Below the pieces are notes generated by a model. The model was not told the origin of the DNA. It saw only the letters and a list, made by a program, of their open reading frames with translations, and searched no databases. A program made the position numbers and the translations under genes. Below, piece after piece: positions 48,483-60,509 of a stretch of 64,000 nt of DNA. The DNA is from Kalmusia sp. IMI 367209 (lineage: Eukaryota > Ascomycota > Dothideomycetes > Pleosporales > Didymosphaeriaceae), in assembly GCA_027946365.1 (NCBI GenBank), contig JAPEUQ010000003.1:186001-250000 (forward strand). The letters are read 5' to 3'. Each line of letters starts with the position of its first letter. Position 1 is the stretch's first letter.

Positions 48483-49721
48483 ATGGCTTCTAATACGGTA
48501 ATCCACGTCTTCGATAAAAGCGACTATTCAAAGCACCGCCTCGTCACCATTCCAGCAACTCCCCCTTCAGCGCTCGCCCCATCATCTCTTCGCCTCAAAA
48601 CAAAGATCCTAGGACAAACGACAAACAACCTCACATACGCCCTCCTAGGATTTGCCCTGGGCTGGTGGGACATATACCCCCAGCCGGAAAACACACCGGC
48701 GCCATACAACGATCGTTCCAAGTATGCCTGCATCGCAGGCTGGGGCTACGCCGAAATCGTTCAGAGCACTGTCCCCGACATTCCAGCTGGAGCGAGCGTA
48801 TTCGGGTACCTTCACATCGGTACCGGGACGTGGGACGTCCGCGTCAAGCACACAAACCTGAAGAACCAAATCGTCGTCCTCGACGAGCATAGACAGCACC
48901 TCTGGAAAATCTACAACCGGCTGCAGGTCCACCCGCCACTCTCCGAACTAGAGCACACCAAGGGTGCGGACTCTCTAGGGTGGGATTCTTTGATGTATGT
49001 TCTCTTCGGCACAGGACACAACCTCAGCACTTTCGGATTTGCATGGAAAGACAGCGTGCGCATACATCCCGCTGGCGAAGGAAATTGGACGGCCGAGGAC
49101 GCGAATGTGGGCGATGCGACGGTAATCGTGCTGAATGCTGGCGGCAAGACGGGGATGTCATTCGCGTACGCGCTGCGCCAGGACCGACCGAAGGAGCACC
49201 AGCCGCGCACCATCATCGGCGTTGGCTCGGAAGCTTCGAAGCCGCTCCTAGAGAAGAGCGGCTTCTACGACGAGGTGCTGCTCAATACCGACGGCGAAGC
49301 TGCAAAGTCCCTTGCAGAGGCGTCTTCTCCGCGTCGCGTGCTGCTCTTCGACTTCGGCTCTCGCCCCGGCACGATGGCCGCGTTCACAGCTTCCTTGTCC
49401 TCGGCTAGTGCGCCGCTCTCACGGTTTTTTGTCGGAGGGGACAACAGGCCTAAGAAGGCTGAAGATGTGATGAAGGCGCGGGGTCAGATGGGCGAGGGCG
49501 TCCAGGTCAATGCCAATACGCTCAGAGAAAAGGGCATCGAAGTCGGTGGGGACAAGTACTTTGAGGAGTTTGGTGAGGCGTGGGAGGGATTCAAGAACAA
49601 GGGAGCCATTCCGGGGACGACGTTGGTGTGGGGAGAAGGGTTAGAAGGTTGGGAGAAGGGATGGGAGGCGTTTTGTAAGGACGAGGTTAGAGGGACCGAG
49701 GGGCGGGTTTACAGACTGTGA
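48483..49721 (+). CDS. DUF2855 family protein
   Basis: A single exon of 412 residues. The sequence fits DUF2855: an N-terminal MDR-like part with LRLKTKILGQTTNNLTYALLG, WGYAEIVQSTVPDIPAGASVFGY and a C-terminal Rossmann-like half with VIVLNAGGKTGMSFAYAL and RVLLFDFGSRPG. The family is distantly related to medium-chain dehydrogenases and lacks known catalytic residues; its function is not established. No signal peptide. Codon use looks ordinary for the window. Confidence 0.85.
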   Translation: MASNTVIHVFDKSDYSKHRLVTIPATPPSALAPSSLRLKTKILGQTTNNLTYALLGFALGWWDIYPQPENTPAPYNDRSKYACIAGWGYAEIVQSTVPDIPAGASVFGYLHIGTGTWDVRVKHTNLKNQIVVLDEHRQHLWKIYNRLQVHPPLSELEHTKGADSLGWDSLMYVLFGTGHNLSTFGFAWKDSVRIHPAGEGNWTAEDANVGDATVIVLNAGGKTGMSFAYALRQDRPKEHQPRTIIGVGSEASKPLLEKSGFYDEVLLNTDGEAAKSLAEASSPRRVLLFDFGSRPGTMAAFTASLSSASAPLSRFFVGGDNRPKKAEDVMKARGQMGEGVQVNANTLREKGIEVGGDKYFEEFGEAWEGFKNKGAIPGTTLVWGEGLEGWEKGWEAFCKDEVRGTEGRVYRL

Positions 49722-51613
49722 ATTGACAGTGGAGATTCAGAGTGACTCGTACCTGTAAACAAAAGATAGCATCATCTTACTAGAAGTATCTCATTCGATG
49801 GAGCTATACAGTCTTGGGTCGACAGCTTGAAGACACATTGCGGACGAGCTACTCTAGAATACCACTAACTCCAAAGCCATGGGTATAAAAAGAGGCCGAG
49901 GAATGTGTGCATGAAAGCAAGTTGCCGTGGAAAGCCTTGCTTTAGATGCGTCTTAAGAGTGACTGCGATCCGCGAATATGTATGCATGAGGCCCAGCCAG
50001 TGATCAGTCTCATGTACAAGAACTTTTCTACTCTCCTTGCGTGGAAAGTATGTGCTACGGAGTATATCAGTAGAGTTCATTTGAGGGACACGAACGCTCG
50101 GTTCCCGGGTTTGAAGGAAACTAGTGGGATGGATGAAGGCTCCATCGTGGGGTATCAGGGCAATCATCACGTCGAAGAAAGCCGAGAGAGCGGGATTCTC
50201 ATATTCTACCGTGCAGTCGGTTTCTGAGAATATGGCAGATCAATTTGTAGATGAATCATTTGACATAGCCTGGTGAAACCTTCAATGATGACATGCTACC
50301 CACGGGACGATCAATTAAAAATTTTCAAGCTCTGTCACTAAGACACAATTACGACACCAAATTCAACGGAAAGCAATATTAAGGTTTCGGCGTCCATACT
50401 TAGAAGCTGAAGTTAGAAGCTGAATTTGTACTTGGCGCTTCGTCTTCCGATATTTCTTCTTAATACGCTGTAGGAAGCTTCACCCACTCTTCAGACAATA
50501 CTGAGAGACGCGTCACCAGGGACTCAACACAGTGCACGGGAACGATTGCATTTGAAGCCAAAAGCAACTCTTGTACAACCCATACACGTCGAATGCATCG
50601 AAGCTGTACAAGCCTCTGAGCGCTCATTGAATGAATCCGATAGCTTCTCGTCGATATCTTCGAGACCTAAGCGTGGAGGATGTTCGTGGGGTCCAGAGAG
50701 ATTCGACCCGCTCTGTACTATATCGTTTCCGAGTAACACGGAAACCCGCGATTAGCTACGGTATATGTCGCCTATCTTGACAACCTGAATATCCTTTCGC
50801 GTTCTTTGCTTTGGTTCATGCAGATGGCGTCAACTAGATTCGTAGAACGTAGATTACAAGAAATTGCACGGTACCGTGCACAAATAAACCTCAACGCGTC
50901 ACGCAAAAATATTTCTGGAACAAATATCTTACCGAAGTCTCATGTGATCGCCTTCATCATCGTCATCTCAAAAGTAGTGATGAAGCAGGGTGGCCCCCAC
51001 TGGAAAGCAGGCCAATAGGCTGCTTTGATTCCTTTCACTGCGGCACTTTACCTCTTTTGTTGGACAGTGGCTGCCCATGCAGCCACCTCAACACACCTCT
51101 AATTCTGTCACTCTGTCTTCAAATATGGGCATGTGAGTGTGTACTTTTATCTTCACTATCTGGGCCCAACGAGCTTCAACCGCCTGAATGGCTCTCGCAG
51201 GCAAATGGGTCTAGATATGCCTCGGCAGATAGATGGGAGATGAAAGTCCACCTAGTTTTGCATCGTTGTATTCCAAACAAAACCGTGCTCATGCAGTCAG
51301 CTTTCTCTCATATCCGAACCAACGAATCCATAATGCTTTTCCTGAAGATCCGTGCCAGGTGCGGGGGCGAGACCTTCCTAAGCCGGGCGTGGCTTGCTGT
51401 ACGACGTTTGCTATTCGCTGAAATCAATCCGACCAGGTAAATATCACGGAACATGCGTCCAGGTCGTCTCGGTATCGCAGTCTTTAAAGTTCAGGCTGTG
51501 CACCCCTTTCAATATGGTTCAGCCTCGTCGCTCTTGTCTTCCAATTTGTGTTGACAATTTCTGCTTTGCAAGCGTAGCATCACCATTGTTTGCTCACTGG
51601 TCACCTAGTCGCG
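49722..51613. other. Intergenic, no gene recognised
   Basis: 1.9 kb with only short frames (for example 49946-50227 and 51057-51440) that carry no recognisable signature. The last part should be the promoter of the Mid2-like gene. Confidence 0.4.
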
Positions 51614-52587
51614 ATGTCTCGTAACTTGTTTTTCGCATATGCCAAAGCTGTCGTGCTCATTTGGTGCGTAGCTTGTGTGATTGCCCAGGAGGAATCGTCC
51701 CCGACAGCATCACCTTCGGCGACCTTTTTCTACCCAAAGCTCGAGACTCGAGGTACACGACGTCTTTCAATCAACGTTCTCGATACTGTCGTTGTAGAGT
51801 GGGAGTCGAATTTCGACAAGTCCTGGCTGGTTCTGTACTGTCATGAGCACAAACCGGAAGATAACTATACCGATGTCATGTACATGTGTAAGTCAACATT
51901 TTGACATTTTCATACTTAGTATTCTCGGCCAATTCATTGTACTAATGTTCAATGGGACTAGGGGACCGTTACGAAGTTAAAGCCAGCGATAAATTCAACT
52001 ACAGCCCCTACCAGAAGGTGATGAACGATACCACTCCTGGCGTGTGGCCATACCCTTGCTTCTTTAAGCTTTCGTATAACTACGAAACTCAGGATGGCAT
52101 AGAATCACCTCCCATCAATATCACGTCGATCGATAACTGGGACGTTGCGACGACGTTTGCCCAAGCTGCTACGGTCGTCGGTACAACCACAGCTTCAACC
52201 ACGGGAAGCCCAGCGACATCAACCCCTTCGACGACCGGGACCAATACTACTGTTTCGTCTACCACATCATCCGCATCGCCTACAGTCTCCGAGACAACAC
52301 CACCATCGCCCCAGAGTGGTCTGAGCTCTGGCGCAAAAGCAGGAATAGGCGTTGGCGTTACTGGCGGAGTATTGGCTATCGCGGCATTGAGCTATCTGTT
52401 CTATCGAAGCCAACGAAAATTGAAAGAGTTACAGTCAAGGCAAGCCGTATCGGAGATGGCATCTCATCCCGCCTCACAAGGCCCGCCGCATGGACAAAAC
52501 ATAGGGTATGAGCAGCCGATGCCACCCACCGAACTGGAGGGACCGCAAAAGTACGCATACACACAAGAGCTACCGAGCTTTCGATAG
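51614..52587 (+). CDS. Mid2-like single-pass cell surface protein
   Basis: Two exons (51614-51887 and 51962-52587; 74-nt intron, GTAAGT...ACTAG) give 299 residues. A signal peptide (about residues 1-24, FAYAKAVVLIWCVACVIAQ) is followed by an extracellular domain with VVVEWESNFDKSWLVLYC and paired cysteines. A Ser/Thr-rich stalk (about 160-210) precedes one membrane helix (about 218-239, GIGVGVTGGVLAIAALSYLF) and a cytosolic tail of about 60 residues starting RSQRKLK. This architecture is shared by Mid2/Wsc-type wall sensors and many fungal surface proteins of unknown role. It is convergent with the methyltransferase gene, 151 bp away. Confidence 0.8.
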
Positions 52588-52738
52588 AAACACGCATGTG
52601 CCAATTACACCATTGTCCGTCGATTCCTTTGATAAACAGACGTCTTGTAGACACACATACTCTAAGTGTCATAAGTCGTCATCGCTAGAAATACAGCCAT
52701 TAGAGGATGTTGATGCTTTAGAACTCATTTGACTCATA

Positions 52739-53970
52739 CTACGAGGCCTTCCGTAACACCCAAGATTGGGCTTTGTATGCATTAATCGACAAAGCCTTTG
52801 CATTGAAAGCATACGCTGCTGTTTTCCCTCGAACCTTTTTGTCCAGCAGAGTTACCGATCCGCAGGAGCCATCGCCATCGAGAAATTCGAATCCCCAGTC
52901 TTCTACCACATAGACTATCTCATCAAGACTCAATTGCACGAAGGGTCCAGAGCCGTACAACAGTGGTCCAAAGTTGATCCATATTCCGCCGGGCTTCAGA
53001 AGCTTGTGGATTGTGTCAAAATAGGCCAGCAGATTTCGCGCCGTATCGATGAAGAATAAAGTAATGATGTAATCGAAAGTTTCTTCTTGACCTTTGAACA
53101 CGGTGGTGAAATCGCCTTCAACGAGTATAACCGAGCGACTGGCTAGTGGGTGGTCTGGAAAAGATATCCGTCGCTGCATGTCGCTTGTGGTTGCGTGGTG
53201 AGACCAAGTGTCTATGAAGGGATGGAGCCCAGCGGAGTGTTCGACATCCAAGGATTCCAAAAATCGATATGCGATGTTCATATAGACGGAGTATTCGTTG
53301 AGTGTTACTTCGAACCCTCCCAAGCCATGGATATCGTGACCTAGTCTCCCTAATCCGGACCCGGGCAACAGGACCCTTGCTGGGGTTGCACGGCTATTGT
53401 TAGAGAACCTTAGAAGCGTATTTAGCACGCATGGAAATGCATCAATGCGCTCAGCATCTCCTTCGGTCGACCAATCTCGGACCAAATGTTTCAGGGCTTG
53501 AGCAACACTGACTTTCTCTGCAACCCTACCTTCTTTCGCCGCCGCTCTGATGTGTTCGTCGAGCTCAGTCTTCTCAACTCCATAAAATTGCATCGCATTT
53601 TGAACAATCTTTTCCTGTAGATCTTTGTTCTCCAGCAGCAGATGATCATTGGTATTTAGCTTTTGCGAGTACTGAATAGTTCGCTCGAGGAACTTGTAAA
53701 GATTAGTCTTGGTAGAAGTGCGCAGGAACTGAAAGCTCATACTTTTCTTTGATGCTTTGGAACATTTTGATACATACTCCTCCAGCGGTTGACATCTTTC
53801 GATACGAGATCGTGGTGGGTCAGATATCCATAAAGTGCGTCTAGGAGTCTATGTCGTGGGTGCCGTTTCTCCCACGCGCCCTTGTGTCGACTCAACCTCG
53901 CCAGAAGACGCTCTTTTTCTTCCGTCTGCCGTATATCATTTGGGTCGCAAGTTTCTTGTTTGGACGCCAT
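52739..53970 (-). CDS. Carnosine N-methyltransferase-like (N2227 family) enzyme
   Basis: Two exons on the minus strand (53970-53743 and 53692-52739; 50-nt intron, GTATGA, branch ACTAATC, ACAAG) give 393 residues. The N-terminal helices (QTEEKERLLARLSRH) are joined by the splice to FLERTIQYSQKLNTNDH. The methyltransferase core has the SAM loop VLLPGSGLGRLGHDI and the family-specific NEYSVYMNIAYRFLE. Later segments are FDYIITLFFIDTARNLLAYFDTI and LLKPGGIWINFGPLLYG. The human relative CARNMT1 methylates carnosine and some protein histidines; the fungal substrate is not known. An upstream in-frame ATG at 54075 would add a hydrophobic, signal-like 35 residues; I prefer MASKQETC at 53970. Confidence 0.85.
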
Positions 53971-55080
53971 CGTTGTTGTGCGGATTTCGCAGATGTGGCT
54001 AGCGCTCGTTGAGGACCATAGACAAGCTACTACTAACAAACAACAAAGGATGAGAGATCGCATCTTGAAACCCAAATGCTACCTATTCATTAAAAAAACC
54101 TTCTCTTTTCCTAGATGCTTTTTGTGTCGGTTTGTATTTTCAAAAGTAGAGATAGTTCTTGTGCGGCATAGAGTACCGTGATGGATCCTTGGCAAGAAAA
54201 GTTTCTGCTCAAAAGCTGTCTTCTTACCTTTCTTTATAACATTACTTTGATTTCTTGTGAAGTCTTTGTAAAGCGTCGGTGCCTACGGTAGCGCGCTATC
54301 CTGCTCTAGTTTTAGGATGTGGAATTTTGGCGACTTGGAGGTGGCTAATCTGTGTTTCGGAGCTCTGTATTCATCACACCGATTCAAATCCAAGGAAATA
54401 TAACATAAATATGTATATAGATGATACCATTAGCTCTTTTGTATATTGGTATTGGTACAAACCTGTCTACCAGGCTGTATCTAGCCATTAGTAAGGCCAG
54501 CCTATTTATTATTGTGACGTCTATAGTAGCTGAATAGAAAATGGTTTCAACAATATTCATCTGTCCCTACTATTCTGCCAGTCAGAGCATGTTCAAGGAA
54601 ATTTGAAAGGCTCACGCACCACGCACCACATTAGCGGAAGCCTGAGTAACTCAATCTTGGAGGATCACCTCTATCCATTGTCGCCTCTATATTCTGTGTT
54701 CGTTGTGTAGCAGCTATCCCCTATAATACACGCAACAGCCCTCCATAGCCCTGAGGAAGTCGCGTCCATGCATTCATTGCATGCCTGTTCTCGAGACCAT
54801 TCAGGTTCCCATGCCACTTATTCTCAAGCGACAACAAAGATCACATCAACGTACTTAGGAAGACTACAACGATCGCCTCTCATAAATACCATATCCATAG
54901 CTCCTTTCAAAGCTCGCTGAAATCACAATACATTACCGGAAACCACGCGACACGATAGCTTTAGATTAAGTAGCCCTCAGAAGAGCACGACTAAATCAAT
55001 CGCATCGCGTACATGATCCGGAACGGTAAGTCAAATCGTTGAGGATAATTCATCTCAATCACTGCCGCCTTGCTCGATGA
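53971..55080. other. Intergenic, no gene recognised
   Basis: 1.1 kb between two minus-strand genes, AT-leaning, with no open frame of note. Confidence 0.4.
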
Positions 55081-56391
55081 CTAGGCGGAAGGGGAACGGG
55101 CGATCTCCCTCGCGACGTCGTGGGCAACCTTGTCGTCATCGAGTACCTCGTGGTCCTTGCCGCCTTTGCTGCTCGCCTGCGTATGCTCGACGAGGGATTC
55201 ATCGGCGTTCATCTCATCTTCCCCATCGACAAGTTCTGCCTCGTTGCTACCCTCAAACTTGCGAGCCAATTCCTTCAGCGACTCGTCGATGTCTTGGTCA
55301 ACCAGTGTGTCCTCGTCCTGGGCTCCGCCATTCTGTGCATCGAGCTCGGCCTTGACTTCCGCAGCCAAGCCATAGACTACCGGACGATGCACGTGATAGT
55401 TCTTCTCGACGGTGTGAACGCCAATGGACCAGCCGAACTCGTCCTCTAGCTTGCTCCGAATCTCCTTGAAACTGTAGTTGAAATTCGGGTGGTCATGCCA
55501 TACGACGGCTAAAGTCTTCTCCAACACCTTGTGAACAGCTTGCTTCACAAAGGACGGCGCCTTCTTGGTGGTAGGCTTTGTAGAACTTACTGGTGCCTGG
55601 AAGGCAGCGTTGCCAGCATCAACTTTCTCGGACTGGTTCTTCTCTCTAGTAGGAGCGTTGCCACTACTCTTCCTGCGCGACTTGCCCCTACGCTTGACGA
55701 TGGGACCCGGGTCGGCAATCTGATCCAGCGGCTTGACACCGTAAATCTTTGCCTGTCTTTGAAGGGTACGAATGTGGCGCTTTCGGAGAGCTTCTGCCCC
55801 AATGCCTCTCTCGTTCGGGAACATCTGGGCGAACATGGTCTTTTGGCGGGTGTATGTAACCTTCTGTACGTCGGTCCAGTATACCACCATGCTATTTTGG
55901 AAACTTGCCGGAGTATACCACGTTGTTGGGTCATTAGGTCGGGGAGGACCCATCGTTGAGCGATTGGGCCTATTCACTGAGATGATAGACTGGTAGGGCA
56001 AAGTGATGTCTGCGCTTACCGCGGTCTCATCCTCATCCTCGGAGGCGTCGTCATTCTCATCTTCTGTCGTGTCATCATCCTGTGTGAGGCTCGCCTTGAT
56101 ACGCTTGGTGGGAGCCTCATCGTCAGCAGTGTCCTCAGAATCCAAGGGATGCTTGCGAGACTCTTCAGCAGGAGACTTTGCCTTGTCGTTGGGTTCTTTC
56201 GCTTGTAGCATGGTAGTCAAGGATGCAGGCAAGGATGTCTTAGGCGCGGTGGCTGTAGCGCTGCTGCTGCGAGAAGCAGCGACTGAGTCACGACCGTCGG
56301 TGATCTGGGCGTGGTCGTTGTCGGACGGGATCACAATCGCACGTGCGGAGGGAGGAGAGCCCGGCGGCGTCGTTGGATTCTTAGACGACAT
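55081..56391 (-). CDS. Uncharacterised acidic/basic nuclear-type protein
   Basis: A single exon. From ATG 56391 (MSSKNPTTPPGSPP) it gives 436 residues; the frame stays open upstream to 56604, but that extension is Pro/Thr-rich and unconvincing. The N-terminal third is disordered with EDTADDEAPTKRIKAS and an acidic run (DDDTTEDENDDASEDEDE). A conserved-looking block, TTWYTPASFQNSMVVYWTDV and AEALRKRHIRTLQRQAKIYG, may be a helical DNA-binding-type unit. It is followed by the basic KRRGKSRRKSSG. A second compact part contains AVVWHDHPNFNYSFKEIRSK. The C-terminus is acidic. I do not recognise the family. The mix of acidic runs and nuclear localisation-like patches suggests a nuclear protein. Confidence 0.65.
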   Translation of the reverse strand: MSSKNPTTPPGSPPSARAIVIPSDNDHAQITDGRDSVAASRSSSATATAPKTSLPASLTTMLQAKEPNDKAKSPAEESRKHPLDSEDTADDEAPTKRIKASLTQDDDTTEDENDDASEDEDETAVSADITLPYQSIISVNRPNRSTMGPPRPNDPTTWYTPASFQNSMVVYWTDVQKVTYTRQKTMFAQMFPNERGIGAEALRKRHIRTLQRQAKIYGVKPLDQIADPGPIVKRRGKSRRKSSGNAPTREKNQSEKVDAGNAAFQAPVSSTKPTTKKAPSFVKQAVHKVLEKTLAVVWHDHPNFNYSFKEIRSKLEDEFGWSIGVHTVEKNYHVHRPVVYGLAAEVKAELDAQNGGAQDEDTLVDQDIDESLKELARKFEGSNEAELVDGEDEMNADESLVEHTQASSKGGKDHEVLDDDKVAHDVAREIARSPSA

Positions 56392-57541
56392 GCTGTTGGT
56401 CGCGACCCACTTGACAATCTTGAAGGTGGTTGTGGGTCGTGAGGGTCTATTTGTGGAGGGAGTAAGTTGAGTTGGTGTTGAGGCGGTTCGATAAGAAGGG
56501 TTGGGAAGACGTGGGAAGAGAAGTATCGAACTGGGGTTGTGAATGGCAAAGGGAGAAGTCGTGGTATACCCAATGGGTGGAGAGCAAGTATACTTACTGA
56601 TCACGCTTGGGTGGGTATGCTGGTGACTTGAGAACTCAATACGGTCCGGCTTGTACGAGCTGATTCCACAAGTGTGGATTGTTGGCGGAGGGAGGGTGAG
56701 GTGGTGTTTCCATAGGATGATGGTGGTTTATATTGGGGAATAGGCGCGACGCGACGCGACCGCGGGTAGCTAGAAGCGGTAGGAGCCCGATAGTGTAGTG
56801 TCTGCTTCACCTGTTTCCTCATGACTGGGTCATGGCGAAGGCAAAGTGGTGATTGGAAACCATAGCAACAAGATGAAGGTGAATGTTGTTGATTGATAAA
56901 TATATGACTACCTAACCGACGAGGGCGCGAATTCTGCGTTCAATAATCAAGGGTTGCCACCACAAGGTGCAAAGCACGATTGGATATGACAAGACCATGG
57001 TACTGAGTGTATGCGATATATCTGTTTGGGGCGCAATTCTTCTCTCGTTGACGAGATGATACTAAAGACTGCGGATTCAAAACAAACAACTATACAGTAC
57101 TGGCAAGAGTCAAACCATCAATGTTTTCGAGCGAATGACCTTATCTGGGTGCAGATTTGAATTCTCCGCTTCATCATAAACGCGCTGGCAGATATCGTAC
57201 AACTGCGCCTATACATCATCGCCCACAATGCCGGCACGTGCCTTCCATTAACCGATGTTTGGAGAGCCGGATCGCCAGACGCATGCATGCGCTACTGTTT
57301 AGCAAATGGACATGGAAAGACCTGCGTACAGAATCGACGTCATCAACATTGCGAAGATCAGTTTTGCACCCCTCTAATCGTGGATCTACAAGTTTGTATT
57401 TGTGACCTACGGCTGATGTTCCCTTATATAGACATCAAATGCTAACAGAGAACGCCGATACCATGCTATTTATGTACATTGTCCCAAGCAATCTTCTCCT
57501 CGTGTTTCCCCAGTGTGTTCCCTCACTACGTAACAACACTC
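56392..57541. other. Intergenic, no gene recognised
   Basis: 1.15 kb between two minus-strand genes. It includes the likely promoter of the uncharacterised gene and the 3' flank of the PhiA-like gene. No coding features. Confidence 0.4.
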
Positions 57542-58181
57542 TTACTCGGTGTACAAGCAGCCGATCGGGCTATCCGCCTTGATGGCGGCTCCAGTGACAC
57601 CAGTGCAGTTCTCATTCCACCCCGGCTTGTCGACGCCCTGCAGCCAGATGCTCCACGAGCCGTCGATGGAGCCGGGGCAAGCCTGGATGCCGGTGTCCTT
57701 GAACTTGAGCTCGTTGTTGTCGAGCGTCCAGCCCTTCGTCTCCCAGTTCTTGCCGAGAGGCTCGGCACCGGTGGTGTAGCCGATCTTGCCCATGCCTGTC
57801 GTCATCGTTGGAATGCGCTGCGAATACGGATACGTCGAGAAAGAGAGGGGGAGTGAAGTGGGAGAATGACTTACCCATGCCGGAGCGGTCGACGAAGATG
57901 GTCTGGGGCGTGGCGGAAGCGGCGTAGAGGTGCAGCTCCTCATCTTTGATGTAGAAGGTCGCTGAGTTGGTCTCGGCATCGCAGGATGCGTTTTGCGACT
58001 TCGCGCCAACCAAGAGACTGCTACGCGCTGCTTGCACAGCTGCGTTCTGGATCTCGGAGCCGGAGCGAATGGTGATGACGCCGAACTCTGAGCCCTCTGG
58101 GATGGGCGTGCTCAAGGATTGAGGCAGAGCCGAAGCCGTCAGAGCGGCAGCGGAGGCGACGAAAGCGGTGGTGAACTGCAT
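57542..58181 (-). CDS. PhiA-like secreted cell wall protein
   Basis: Two exons on the minus strand (58181-57875 and 57795-57542; 79-nt intron) give 186 residues. A signal peptide covers about residues 1-19 (MQFTTAFVASAAALTASAL). The body starts GSEFGVITIRSGSEIQNAAV, the opening of the Aspergillus PhiA family. It continues with YIKDEELHLYAASATPQTIFVDRSGMG and ends with CPGSIDGSWSIWLQG and a final cysteine (GCLYTE). Four cysteines probably form two disulfides. PhiA is a wall protein needed for phialide and spore development in Aspergillus; relatives are abundant secreted proteins in other moulds. The role here is inferred. Confidence 0.8.
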
Positions 58182-60509
58182 CTTGAAGATTGTGGAGTGG
58201 ATGTGGTTTGTTTAAGGATTATGATTATGAAGTACTTGAGAGTGAAGCAGGTAGCAGTAGAGGATGCTGATGCTGGACAAACAGATGGAGAAATCACCCG
58301 CTCTTATACACGACATGTACTCGGTGTCCCATCTAATTCTCGCCGCCGAGCAGACTATTTCGACGATCCATATTTGAGGCTGAAGACACTCGGCGGTGCA
58401 ACGGTATGAAGTCACGCGGCTCACGCCCCAAGCTACGAGCTGTGCACATGGCCAGCACACACATCACACAGGGACCGGAGCCTGCGCTGGTCGGAGAAAA
58501 TGTACCGCCAGCTGAACACTCCTCACCAGCGGCACACAAATATAGAACGCAGCTAGAGGGTGGTATGTTCGCTAACCCGCGTTTCTATTGTTTTCTGTTA
58601 GCATTCCAGGGAGGGGCATGAAGAATGATGTCAATTGCCACGACCGAGGGCCGTTTGTGGAGCGGTATCGCTTGATGCGGTTAGCCTGCCGGTAGTGTGG
58701 CGCTCGGGGCAGCCTCCTATTCGCTCGTATCGGGCCGAGGGGGCGAGCGACACCACTTGGGACTATCCGTCGTCTTCCAGCTCATCACCTGCGAAGAGAG
58801 ACTTGACGTTGTCCCAATACTTCCGATCAAACGTGCCCCAGTGGAAGCATCATTGATGCTTGGCAGGCGATGCTGCCCGGATTCACCGTCGAGCTTTCTA
58901 TTTGCATATGAAGGGCAGCGTCTGCTAAGAGATGGAGAAGCGTCATAGGACTGACGGTTCTGGCTCCTACTTTTACAAGAGCGTGGAAACGTTTCGAATG
59001 GTTTGCTTGTCCTCGGCGCCCTAGAGCATCGGGCGCTGAAAAGGGGACGCACTTTCACAAGACACCGTTCCTATGATCGCTATTAGGACCTGTGTAATGA
59101 CCATCAGATTCTGCGTGATGAGTCCATCCAGCGCCATATGTCTGGACAGTGGACGTTCATGCGGTGGGGCAAACACAAGATGAACGCCCCGCTTCCAGTT
59201 GCTCGCATGGCAAGAAAGTGGGTTGTTTCGCGAAATTTCCATGCGCTGTTCAGTCTTGTCGCCTGAATCGCATGCATGCATGCAATTTTTATGGGGGTTA
59301 TGAATGAAGGGTCGCCGATACGCGAATATAATGCCTACACCCCCAAGTGATATTTGCACTGGCACGATTGGAAAGGCATGCAAAATGTGAGAAGGGGAAT
59401 AGAAACTGGACGATTACATGCTTGAGGATGAAGGTAACATAAATCGGCGGGGACGGATGCTGTCGAGGACGCGCTCGTGGAGTTAGCGTTGTTGGAATGG
59501 GTGCGTAGGTGTATCTTCGCGAGGGAGCAACGACTCAACCAAATCGCACGCACCAGCCGGCGTTCATATTGGAAGCTGATATTAGCAAACTTTTACCGCG
59601 TTTATAGAGGTCTGGATGCAAGGGTCTGGCTCGGAATATTGTAAAACGCGGTCTTAAGCGATCTGACACAAGCCCTGTCGCACGTTACCGGCATGATCGC
59701 CATCGCGAAACTCTCACCACTGCTGCCCATTCGCGGGAATACCGACTCCTGTAATTACCAATTACCCCAGAAAACCCATTTCTCGGAGCGCTAACGCCTC
59801 TGTGAGGCTGTTCGGCAGCGCTTTCCCATTCACTGCTTGTTACAAGCTTGGCTAAAGCTTAGCGCGTAGTTTCACCATCGTGATCGTGGCTGTCGCGAGC
59901 TCCGCTTGCACAGAAGGAGATCCTGCCGTTGCGCCCCGGTTCGCGACAGGTCTATTGACAAGTTTGACGTCCCGCTACGCGCCTGTGCTGGCAGATTCTA
60001 ACCGGACTGACGACAGCTTTCCGCAGACTATGCCACAAGCGAGCTCACGACGGTTCTTTGACGCCTGGCTCCCGCTTTGCGTGCCTTAGTGGCACATGAA
60101 GTGCCTGATCACCTCCGTGAAACCAGGCACTCGTCCAGTGCGAACGGTTTGCGGGAACTAAAGGACGAGGGTTCATGTCTGGCTGCAACTTCAGCCACCC
60201 GCTCGCCTCTGCGTTGCGGAGAAGCACTGGTGAAGGAAGCGAAGGGGAGGGCTAGACGCTCAGGGAAGTGTTGGATGCATATCACCAACCGCCAGCCAGA
60301 GTACTTAAGAAGGCCTTGGTCGCTAGAACCGAAGCCTCATCCCACAGCAGCTCACCCTCTCTTGCAATCCTTTCGAGTTCTTTCAACTCTTCCCTTCCAT
60401 TCTCTTCTTAGTCGATTGACTCGACCCTTTATTCAGTTCTTCTACTGCGAGCAGTCCTTCGATATACTACTACCTTGATACCTCCACATATTCCAATCCT
60501 TCAGTCAAG
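58182..60509. other. Long intergenic region between two secreted-protein genes
   Basis: 2.3 kb between divergent genes (PhiA-like minus, repeat protein plus). No convincing reading frame. The last ~150 bp are pyrimidine-rich (CTTCCCTTCCATTCTCTTCTT), typical of the 5' UTR of a strongly expressed fungal gene. Confidence 0.45.

Noticed and set aside
56003..56470. 155-codon plus-strand frame
   Set aside because: Antisense shadow of the acidic Ser/Asp-rich uncharacterised gene at 55081-56391.
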